Source: CAUZFZ01 sp963579025 | GTDB lineage: Bacteria > Planctomycetota > Planctomycetia > Planctomycetales > Planctomycetaceae | Length of the DNA stretch: 59,227 nucleotides | NCBI GenBank assembly: GCA_963579025.1 | Contig: CAUZFZ010000048.1 | Location: 1-59,227 of the forward strand | Direction: 5' to 3' | In this document: piece by piece, positions 45,004-52,285 of the stretch | Numbering within the stretch: position 1 is the first letter of the stretch | How the letters are laid out: each line of letters opens with the position of its first letter | Translations under genes and position numbers: made by a program | Notes under the pieces: model-generated | What the model was told of the DNA's origin: nothing | What the model saw: only the letters and a program-made list of their open reading frames with translations | The model's database searches: none

Positions 45004-45057
45004 GTAGGCGGATTTCTCCGAAATCCGCACGTCCCGATTTCGGAGAAATCGGGCTAC
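45004..45057. repeat. REP-like double hairpin with GTAG/CTAC ends
   Basis: Starts GTAG (45004) and ends CTAC (45057). It contains two hairpins, GCGGATTT/AAATCCGC (45008-45028) and CCCGATTT/AAATCGGG (45033-45053), and the two cores (45011-45025 and 45036-45050) are perfect reverse complements of each other. It lies between trkH and the SMP-30-like gene. Confidence 0.75.
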
Positions 45058-45087
45058 GGCTCAGCCCACTGTCAATTGGAGCCAACC

Positions 45088-45999
45088 GTGAATCAACTTG
45101 CCTGTCTGACAGCCGTTTTCAGTTTCGCCTTCGTCGTGGCCGATCTGCCGAGGGCAGTGGCCGACAAGCTCTACGTCGCCACTCCAGTCACTCAGCCGAA
45201 GGAATTCACCGGAGGCATCGAAGGTCCGGCAACCGACCGTGAGGGAAACGTCTATGCCGTGAACTTTGCCGAGCAGGGGACCATTGGTCGCGTCTCGCCG
45301 GACGGAAAGAGCGAGTTGTTCGTGCGTTTGCCGCAGGGCAGCGTCGGCAACGGCATTCGATTCGACAGGCAGGGCATGATGTATGTCGCCGACTACGCAA
45401 AGCACAACGTGCTGAAAATCGACACGCAGACACGCAAAGTCAGTGTGTTCGCCAATGAACCCACGATGAATCAGCCCAACGATCTGGCCATTGCACCGGA
45501 CGGCACGCTGTATGCCAGCGATCCGAACTGGGGCAAGTCGACCGGTCAAATCTGGCGAGTCAGCACGCAGGGCGAGATCACAAAAGTCGCGGCCGACATG
45601 GGGACAACGAACGGTGTGGAAGTCAGTCCCGACGGCAAGCATCTGTACGTCAACGAGAGTGCACAGCGAAATATCTGGGCATTCGACATCGGCGATGACG
45701 GGTCACTCTCGAAGAAGCGACTACTGAAGCAGTTTCCGGATCACGGATTCGACGGAATGCGGTGCGACGTGAAGGGCAACCTCTACATCACGCGCTACGG
45801 CAAAGGCACGGTCGTCATCATGACACCTGAAGGAGACGTTCTGAAGGAAATCGACATTCTGGGAGAGCGACCAAGCAACCTGTGCTTCGGTGGACCGGAC
45901 GGCCGCACGGTGTACGTCACCGAAGTCGAGCACACCCGACTGGTAAAGTTCCGAGTCGAACATGCCGGCGCCGCATGGCAGCGCTGGCAGACGAAGTAA
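45088..45999 (+). CDS. SMP-30/gluconolactonase-like exported beta-propeller
   Basis: A 303-residue beta-propeller of the SMP-30/gluconolactonase/LRE type. Repeats show the pattern DGxxYVAD/SD: GPATDREGNVYAVNF, GIRFDRQGMMYVADY, DLAIAPDGTLYASDPN, GVEVSPDGKHLYVNES, MRCDVKGNLYITRYG. The residues that bind the metal in lactonases (Glu near IEGPA, Asn in QPND and TTNG, Asp in GFDGMRCD) are in the expected places, so a lactone-hydrolysing activity is plausible. A hydrophobic leader (LTAVFSFAFVVADL) suggests export. The chosen start is GTG at 45088; a TTG at 45076 would add four residues. It is preceded by a REP-like element. Confidence 0.85.
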   Translation: MNQLACLTAVFSFAFVVADLPRAVADKLYVATPVTQPKEFTGGIEGPATDREGNVYAVNFAEQGTIGRVSPDGKSELFVRLPQGSVGNGIRFDRQGMMYVADYAKHNVLKIDTQTRKVSVFANEPTMNQPNDLAIAPDGTLYASDPNWGKSTGQIWRVSTQGEITKVAADMGTTNGVEVSPDGKHLYVNESAQRNIWAFDIGDDGSLSKKRLLKQFPDHGFDGMRCDVKGNLYITRYGKGTVVIMTPEGDVLKEIDILGERPSNLCFGGPDGRTVYVTEVEHTRLVKFRVEHAGAAWQRWQTK

Positions 46000-46103
46000 C
46001 TCAGCGAGTTCCCCAAGTGGCAGAGCCGCAAACAGGTGACGTCGTGCTGAGACCTGGCCCGGCCTTCGGCCGCAACCAAACGGTAACCCGAAGCGTCAGT
46101 TTT

Positions 46104-46330
46104 GAAGTCGCGCTATTTCAGTCCCGAAGGGACGAAGGCGAATAGCCACGGGTTTCAACCCGTGGAAACAGGGGCAAATAGCATTTCGAGCCCCGGAGGG
46201 GCGACGGCAGAATGCATGCACTCGTCACGTCGCCCCTGCCGGGGCTTTCAGGTCAATTCATGGTCTTTTTCCCGGGGCTGGAAGCCCCGGGCTATTTGCC
46301 GCCGTCCCTACGGGACTGAAATAGCGCAAC
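46104..46330. repeat. compound palindromic element (CAGTCCCGAAGGGAC type), copy 2 of 2
   Basis: Inverted ends at 46111-46133 (CGCTATTTCAGTCCCGAAGGG plus AC) and 46304-46326 match over about 23 bases with few changes. Inside are CCACGGGTTTCAACCCGTGG, GCCCCGGAGGGGCG and CCCGGGGCTGGAAGCCCCGGG in the same order as the element at 9484-9678. It fills most of the 468-base gap between the SMP-30-like gene and the CHAT-TIR gene; no gene is seen there. Confidence 0.8.
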
Positions 46331-46412
46331 ATCAATAAGTGTCAGCGAGGGATGTGCCCGTAACTCATTATTTGTCCCTCCTTACGCGTCGGGTTACCTG
46401 AAAACTTTGTCG

Positions 46413-46440
46413 GAAAAACAAAACTCCGCGCCTCTGCGCG
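46413..46440 (-). terminator. possible terminator of the CHAT-TIR gene
   Basis: On the minus strand CGCGC-AGAG-GCGCG (46427-46440) is followed by GGAGTTTTGTTTTT. The stem is only 5 base pairs and the T-tract begins after a short spacer, so this is a weak candidate. It lies 27 bases past the stop codon. Confidence 0.4.
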
Positions 46441-46467
46441 AGATTTCGAAAGCGCGGGCACGGTGGG

Positions 46468-49400
46468 TCAGTCGTCCGTCGGGAGCAGGTCCGAGAGCGA
46501 GGACGGGTCCGATAAACCCGCCAGGATGGCTTCGATGATCATCGCAGTGTCGTAATCCAGTCCGTCGCAGAGAGCGTCGGGGTCGCGGTCGCCGGAGAGC
46601 ACGCGGTCGAGGGCGTTGGCACAGCGCGTCCAGTCCGGGTCGACCTGCCGCATCTGCTCCTGATGGGCGGTGACGAGTTCGGCGGCCTGCTCGTCGCCGG
46701 AGCACGCAGCGACGGTGGCGATAATGAGTTGGGCGCGCTGACGGAGTTTGTGGCGGGTGCCAGGGAAGTCGCGTTTGGCCTCGCGGGCCTGGCGGCGGTA
46801 CTCGGAGGCCTCGTCCCCGCGCGACTGCTGATCCGCGATTTCGGAGAGAATGTGGTACGTCGTCCAGATCTGCGCGGCACCGGGGTCAAGCGTCTTCTTG
46901 ATGGCCAAGGCTTCTTCCGCCAGTTCCCGCGCTTCGGACAGCCGCTGCGGCTGACTTTGCAGGAGCACGGCGAGGTTATTGAGGTTGCTCGCGAGTTCAA
47001 TCGAACTTGCCAGTGCGCGATTCACCTTGATCGCCTTGCGAAACCAGGTCTCCGCGGCGTCGGACCGACCGGCGAATAGGCTGACGGCGGCCAGGTTGTT
47101 CCAAGTCTGAGCGGCCCCAGCAAGGTTGCCGTTGGTCTCCTCGAGTCGGGCGGATTCGCGGAAGTGGCGTTCGGACTCGTCCCAGTCCCCGGCTTCCTTG
47201 AAGACAATGCCGAGCTGGTGCCAGATGACGGCTTCGCTCGTCGGCTCGCGGAGATGCTGGAACAGGGTGAGGGCGTCGCGGTATCGCGTCTGAGCGTCGG
47301 CCAGATTTCCTTCTGCCATCGCCAGCGCCCCGAGCTGGCCGAGAATTGCGCCTCGGCTCCGCACCTCATCTAGTTCCTCGAAAACTCTGAGTGCTGTCTG
47401 GTATTGCTCGCGGGCCTCGGCGAATCGGCCTTGATCCCTCAGCACATCGGCCAAGTCTTTGTGATGCGTACCACGAGTGCGTTTCACGGTGTCGGTCTGA
47501 TCGAGATGATCAGTGACCTCAAGTCCCTCGCGGTGGGACGCTTCGGCCAGATCGGGACGGCCGCGGGCTGTGTAACAGCGGCCGAGCCTACCCAGTGTCA
47601 CGGTTCGCTCGAACGTCGGTTGATCACCGAGCGTGCTCAGGATCGACGTAAACACTTCGGCTGCGGCGGCGACCTGGCCGGAGGCCAGCAGTTGGTCGCC
47701 GCGGTTTGACTGGGCCAGGAACCACGCCTGCGAGCTCGTGTCGCGGGCGATCGCTTCCGCCCGGCCGGTGAGCCTCTCGGCCTCGCGCGCTAGTCCGAAA
47801 AACGTCAGGAACCGGTTGACTTTCGTCACGAACTCCACGGCGTCCGGGTCGGCGGCGTCCAGAGCGATGTGGACGGCGTGCAGCAGGTTGGGCAGTTCCC
47901 GCCATGCGATCGCCCGGGCCTCGTGCGGGTTGTTGTGGTCTTCGTTAAAGATATAGCCGGACAACTGGTAGTACCGCCGCCAGTGTGCGTCGGTGAGCCC
48001 GGATTGCTCGCCGGCGTCGAGCTGCGACCAGAGCAGCGGAGCCAGGGTCGGGTGAAACCGCAGAAACGGCGGGCCGACTCCCGGCACATGTTCCGGCTCG
48101 ATCAACGCCGCGCGTTCCAGTTGCTTCCGCAGACTCGGCCAGACGTTCTCGCCCGTTGATTCTGGTATTTCCGCGAGTTGCTGCTGGAGTTGAGCCACGT
48201 CCGCCTGCAGTTCGTCCCACGGAATCTGAGCGAGCACTTCCTCGGGAATCTCCGCGTCTGCCGAGATTTCCGATCCCAGCAGCGGCAGAACGGTCCGGGC
48301 ATCACGCGACTCGATCGCCGTGACGATGGCCTGAAGCTTTTCCCGCTGCGCATCGACGTCGGATTCGCCCAGGCCGGTGATCGCCAGCAGGTCGGGTTCC
48401 ATCGCTCCACCCCGGAAGACGCCGAGGGCACGCACGGCGTGACGCTCGGCGTCGCTCAGCCGGTCCAGTGAGAGTTGCAGCGACGCCAGCAGCGACGGCG
48501 GCGTGTCGTCCTGTGGGGCAGGTTTGAAACCTGCCGTTTCCTGTACGTCCCGGGCAGGTTGAAAACCTGCCCCACGTTCTGAGTCGTCGCTCAGCAACTG
48601 CTCCAGACGTTGGCCGAGTTCGCTGGCCTGGCGGGTCTTTAACTGCTGGGACAGGACTGAGATTGACAGCGGGTGGAAACGCACCTGCTCGAACAGGTCG
48701 ATCAGCTCTTCGCGCGTGGGGCGCGGGATGTCGGCCGCCGGCATGGGAGGCAGATGGCTCAACGCTTTGAACCACTCCAGCGCGTCGTCCGGAGCCGGTC
48801 GGCTGCCGAGGCCACTCAGCGTGATGTGGCGGTGTTTGAGCGTGCCCTCGTTGCGGTAGTCGGGATGGTCGATCGTAGAACTGGGGCTGGAAGCCCCAGC
48901 CACGGGGAACTCGGGCAGGCGGCTGGTCAGCAGCACGCGCGAACCGCCGGCCTGGGACCACCCGGTGGCCGCGTCCAGCAACGCCTGCAGCGACTCGCGC
49001 GCCAGAGCTTCAAGGTTGTCGAGAATGACCAGCGTCGGTGTGCCGGCCAGGGCGGCGGTGGCTTCGTCGGGACTGGCCAGTGTCTGGTCCAGAACGCTGC
49101 CGATGTGAGAGACCGCGACACGCACGACACTCTCAGGGGCCGCGGCCTGGATCCGTGAGTAGTCCACAAACACGGCTCGCTGGAACAGGCCGATGCGCGT
49201 CAGCCAGCGACCGGCTTCCAGTGCGAGTTCTGTCTTGCCCTGGCCGCCGAAGCCGGACATCGAAATCCGCTGCGTGGGACCGGCGAACCAGCACTCGATG
49301 TCCCACAGCTCACGCCGGCGACCGAAGAAGCCGGCTTCGTGTTGAGGCCGGAGCTGGCCAGTGGCTGTCTCCTGTAGGCCGGAACGAGCTCCGCGCTGTT

Positions 49401-51147
49401 CCGGCGGCGAATTGGTTTCGGCGTCGTTTGTGATTTCGCTGCCGGAACTGCGCGGAGCTTGTTCCGGCCTACGGTTTTGCCGAATGGCGTTGACCAGCGC
49501 GGACACGGCGGCCTCGCGATTCTGGCTCAGGTCGGCGTGCAGCAGGTCGGCCAGCAGGGGCGGGACGTCGCAGTCGTCCAGACGCACGGGCAGGATGCTG
49601 TGGGAGCCGGTCGCGGCGTCGGCGTGCAGGCGGCTGGAGATTTCCCGCTGGACCCACTCGGATTCGACGCTGTTCCGCGAGAGCAGCGCCACCAGGAAAT
49701 CGCAGTCGCGCAGTCCTTTGTCGATCTTCCGGCCGATCGGGTCGCCGACTTTGATCTCGCCCTCGTCGATCCAGACGTCGATGCCGTGTACCCGCAGCGA
49801 CTCGGCCAGCCGCCGGGCGACGGGTTTGTCCGCCGAGCTGTGCGAGAGAAACACGCGGACCGCGCGATCACCCCCCATCACGGGGATCGGCTGCGCGTCG
49901 TACTGATTCAGCAGCGGCACATCGTCGCCGGACTGGTAGAGCACCGGCACGAACCAGTCGTGCAGTTCGAGCATCTGCCGCTGCTGGCCGCGCTGGACTT
50001 CGTACTTCTGCGGATGGTTCTGCAGGCAGGCCCGCGCCTGGTCGAGCGACTCGCCCATCCGCCGTCCGCGGGCCAGGTGCCGGTAGAACTCACCGAACAG
50101 CGTGCGCGTGGTGTGCACCAGCACCGAGTACGTCATGGCCAGCACGGCCGGGATGCCCGCCGCCGTCAGCCGGGCCGCCACCATCGCCAGCGGATCCGCC
50201 TGGCCCTCGACCATCGCCGACTGGCAGGCTGACAGGATTACCAGCGCGACCTTGCGCCGATGCAGGTTCTGCGCGAACAACTCGGCCGAAACGAGATCGC
50301 GCTTTCCGTCGGCGTCTTCAAACAGCAGATACCCCATGCCGGCGGGATCGGAGTCGTCATCGCCACCAGCTTCGCGCGTGCGGTCACGAACATCGTCGCG
50401 GTCACCGACTTCGTTCTTCCGCTGCGAGTCGGCAATGCGGCCGTCGGCATCGAACACGCCGTGCCCGTCGAAGTGCACGATATCCGCCGGCGGCAGGCTC
50501 TCGTTGGATAGGCGATCGTTGAGCGCGTCGATTGTGGCGGGCCGCAGAAACTCACACTCGACGCGTCCCGGAGCTTCCGCGTCCAGTGCATCCATGACGG
50601 CCTGCGGGTCGGCCCGCGGATCGAGGAAACCGGATTCCTCGGGACGGCTGACAACAAACAGCAGCCGCAGCGTGTCTTTGGACTTGACCGTGTACGACGT
50701 GCGTCCGCCGGTGGCTCCGGGCAGTCTTCGTCGGATACTGACGGCAGGATGCTCGCGAAACAGGAACGCTCCGCCAGTCGCCGAATCGTGCAGCAGTTCC
50801 CACGGCAGCGAGAGCAAATCGGCATGGTCCGCGCTGATGGTCAACTGCCGGTCCGTGCCGTCAGAGTCCTGAAAGTCGTTGAACAGCCGCTGAGCCGCGC
50901 GGTCACTGAACACCGCGTCGAAGAGGGCCTTCCCGATGCGCGGCAGCTTCTTCCGGACCCGAGTCGCCTGATCGTCGTCGGGATCGCCGATCGACCGCGC
51001 CCCGTACGTTTCGAGATACCACCGCATGTCGTCGCGATCGGACTCGGTCAGCGGATTCGAGAACTCAAGCGACCCGGAATCGTCGCCAGCCAGCCGAACC
51101 TCAACGCGATCGGCTCCGGCAAAACGCAGGTTCAGTTCGAGGCTCAT
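46468..51147 (-). CDS. CHAT protease-TIR-NB-ARC (STAND)-TPR fusion, probable immune/cell-death receptor
   Basis: A 1559-residue multidomain protein. Residues about 100-405 are a CHAT caspase-like protease (HFDGHG with His229; LVILSACQSA with Cys308). Residues 430-515 are a TIR domain (RVFLSHSSADKPVARRLAESL, IDVWIDEGEIKVGDPI, SEWVQREIS); Glu502, four residues after Trp498, is where SARM1-type TIR NADases have their catalytic Glu. Residues 605-850 are an NB-ARC/STAND ATPase: FFGRRREL, Walker A GFGGQGKT (Lys638), Walker B LVILDN (Asp710), LLTSR. A winged-helix-like part follows and the C-terminus (about 1110-1500) is a TPR array, the likely sensor. The expected mode, by analogy with NLRs and Avs proteins, is ligand binding by TPRs, oligomerisation and release of both effectors. 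Three palindromic repeats are translated in linkers (residues 559-592, 750-756, 858-879). No partner gene is adjacent. Confidence 0.88.
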   Translation of the reverse strand: MSLELNLRFAGADRVEVRLAGDDSGSLEFSNPLTESDRDDMRWYLETYGARSIGDPDDDQATRVRKKLPRIGKALFDAVFSDRAAQRLFNDFQDSDGTDRQLTISADHADLLSLPWELLHDSATGGAFLFREHPAVSIRRRLPGATGGRTSYTVKSKDTLRLLFVVSRPEESGFLDPRADPQAVMDALDAEAPGRVECEFLRPATIDALNDRLSNESLPPADIVHFDGHGVFDADGRIADSQRKNEVGDRDDVRDRTREAGGDDDSDPAGMGYLLFEDADGKRDLVSAELFAQNLHRRKVALVILSACQSAMVEGQADPLAMVAARLTAAGIPAVLAMTYSVLVHTTRTLFGEFYRHLARGRRMGESLDQARACLQNHPQKYEVQRGQQRQMLELHDWFVPVLYQSGDDVPLLNQYDAQPIPVMGGDRAVRVFLSHSSADKPVARRLAESLRVHGIDVWIDEGEIKVGDPIGRKIDKGLRDCDFLVALLSRNSVESEWVQREISSRLHADAATGSHSILPVRLDDCDVPPLLADLLHADLSQNREAAVSALVNAIRQNRRPEQAPRSSGSEITNDAETNSPPEQRGARSGLQETATGQLRPQHEAGFFGRRRELWDIECWFAGPTQRISMSGFGGQGKTELALEAGRWLTRIGLFQRAVFVDYSRIQAAAPESVVRVAVSHIGSVLDQTLASPDEATAALAGTPTLVILDNLEALARESLQALLDAATGWSQAGGSRVLLTSRLPEFPVAGASSPSSTIDHPDYRNEGTLKHRHITLSGLGSRPAPDDALEWFKALSHLPPMPAADIPRPTREELIDLFEQVRFHPLSISVLSQQLKTRQASELGQRLEQLLSDDSERGAGFQPARDVQETAGFKPAPQDDTPPSLLASLQLSLDRLSDAERHAVRALGVFRGGAMEPDLLAITGLGESDVDAQREKLQAIVTAIESRDARTVLPLLGSEISADAEIPEEVLAQIPWDELQADVAQLQQQLAEIPESTGENVWPSLRKQLERAALIEPEHVPGVGPPFLRFHPTLAPLLWSQLDAGEQSGLTDAHWRRYYQLSGYIFNEDHNNPHEARAIAWRELPNLLHAVHIALDAADPDAVEFVTKVNRFLTFFGLAREAERLTGRAEAIARDTSSQAWFLAQSNRGDQLLASGQVAAAAEVFTSILSTLGDQPTFERTVTLGRLGRCYTARGRPDLAEASHREGLEVTDHLDQTDTVKRTRGTHHKDLADVLRDQGRFAEAREQYQTALRVFEELDEVRSRGAILGQLGALAMAEGNLADAQTRYRDALTLFQHLREPTSEAVIWHQLGIVFKEAGDWDESERHFRESARLEETNGNLAGAAQTWNNLAAVSLFAGRSDAAETWFRKAIKVNRALASSIELASNLNNLAVLLQSQPQRLSEARELAEEALAIKKTLDPGAAQIWTTYHILSEIADQQSRGDEASEYRRQAREAKRDFPGTRHKLRQRAQLIIATVAACSGDEQAAELVTAHQEQMRQVDPDWTRCANALDRVLSGDRDPDALCDGLDYDTAMIIEAILAGLSDPSSLSDLLPTDD
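48513..48575. repeat. palindromic repeat inside the CHAT-TIR gene (GGCAGGTTTGAAACCTGCC type)
   Basis: Arms 48513-48535 and 48552-48575 are inverted relatives, and each arm is itself a palindrome (GGCAGGTTTGAAACCTGCC; GGGCAGGTTGAAAACCTGCCC). It is read in frame as residues 858-879 (GAGFQPARDVQETAGFKPAP), between the ATPase and the following helical domain. Confidence 0.75.
48881..48899. repeat. short palindrome inside the CHAT-TIR gene
   Basis: CTGGGGCT-gga-AGCCCCAG, an 8-base-pair hairpin with the same core (GGGGCTGGAAGCCCC) as part of the intergenic element at 46104-46330. It is translated as about residues 750-756 in a loop of the ATPase region. Confidence 0.6.
49374..49472. repeat. REP-like element inside the CHAT-TIR gene, GTAG/CTAC ends
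   Basis: Arms 49374-49405 and 49441-49472 match over 32 bases with two mismatches; the element starts with GTAG and ends with CTAC. A second copy, with the same arms, is intergenic at 58836-58916. Here it is translated in frame as residues 559-592, exactly between the TIR and NB-ARC domains. Confidence 0.85.
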
Positions 51148-51356
51148 GGCAGCAGACTCCCCGGCACCGACATGGCTGACACCGGGACGGCAACGCCAGC
51201 CCGGTCTCCATGCGTCACAGCCAACAGGTCTTCAGTGACTGTGCGATTGCAGGGGACAGTCTTTCAGTGTCACGCGGTGAGTGCAACCTGGTAACAGCCG
51301 GCGGACATCCCACCGGACGCGCGTTATGATGGCGTGAACTTGCGGAATCTCGATTC

Positions 51357-52193
51357 ATGAAGAACCCCGAAACGGCAAACTACCGACGCGTGTGGGTGAC
51401 GTTCTTTACGAACGCGCTGATTCGTGAGATGACGTTTCGTGGCAACTTTGTGATTAACCTCGTAACGCGGGCATTCTGGTTTGTCGCCCAGATCACGCTG
51501 TTCGAGATCATCTACCGCAACGTCGACTCGATTAACAACTGGAGCCGTGAGGAATACTTCGCATTCATGGCCACAGGGATGCTGATCAACGCGATTGTCG
51601 AAGCGTTCTTCATGCCCAACTGTGCCAATTTCAGCGAGCTGATCCGCACCGGAAATCTCGACTTCGCTCTGCTCAAGCCGATCGACACGCAGTTCCTGAT
51701 CTCGTGCGAGAAGATGGAGCTGGCCATGGTCAATCAGACGCTGCTGGCCAGTTCGCTCCTGATCTATTCGCTGATCGTCATCGGCCAGCCGATTGGCGTG
51801 ACGCAGGTCGCGATCTATCTGCTGTTCATTGTTGTCGGCGTGGCGTTTTTCTACAGCCTGATGATCATCCTTGCGAGCACCAGCATCTGGCTGGGCCGCA
51901 ATCAGGGGCTGTACGATTTCTGGTTCTACATCACCGTTTTCGCCAGATATCCACGCAGCATCTACAACGGTGTGGATTCCAGCCGCATCGAGATGGGTGA
52001 GGTGGTTCAGTCCGCATTTACCTGGGTGGTACCGATTCTGCTTGTCGTGACCGTGCCTGCTCAGTTGATTGCGAAGTCGTTGTCCGACTGGACCTTCCCG
52101 ATGATCGGCCTGACAGCGTCGGCTGTGGGTCTTGTGGTGTCGCGGCTGGTCTTCAACTGGTCACTCCGCAGCTACCGCAGCGCAAGCAGCTAG
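51357..52193 (+). CDS. ABC-2 type transporter permease (ABC2_membrane_6/DUF990-like)
   Basis: A 278-residue integral membrane protein with six hydrophobic helices in the ABC-2 permease layout (VINLVTRAFWFVAQITLFEIIY, FMATGMLINAIVEAFF, LLASSLLIYSLIVIG, VAIYLLFIVVGVAFFYSLMIILAS, and the C-terminal pair). The segment TGNLDFALLKPIDTQFLIS and FARYPRSIYNG are characteristic of the DUF990 group, usually encoded as two permeases plus an ATPase. Here neither a second permease nor the ATPase is present within 2 kb on either side. The substrate is unknown. It is transcribed away from the CHAT-TIR gene, with 209 bases between the two starts. Confidence 0.82.
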   Translation: MKNPETANYRRVWVTFFTNALIREMTFRGNFVINLVTRAFWFVAQITLFEIIYRNVDSINNWSREEYFAFMATGMLINAIVEAFFMPNCANFSELIRTGNLDFALLKPIDTQFLISCEKMELAMVNQTLLASSLLIYSLIVIGQPIGVTQVAIYLLFIVVGVAFFYSLMIILASTSIWLGRNQGLYDFWFYITVFARYPRSIYNGVDSSRIEMGEVVQSAFTWVVPILLVVTVPAQLIAKSLSDWTFPMIGLTASAVGLVVSRLVFNWSLRSYRSASS

Positions 52194-52285
52194 AGCATTT
52201 TCAATGTTGGCTTGTATCGAGATTGAAAACTAATTCTGGAAGTGCCCAAAACGACTTGCTGCGTTGGACGAATCGCGCCGCCGCT

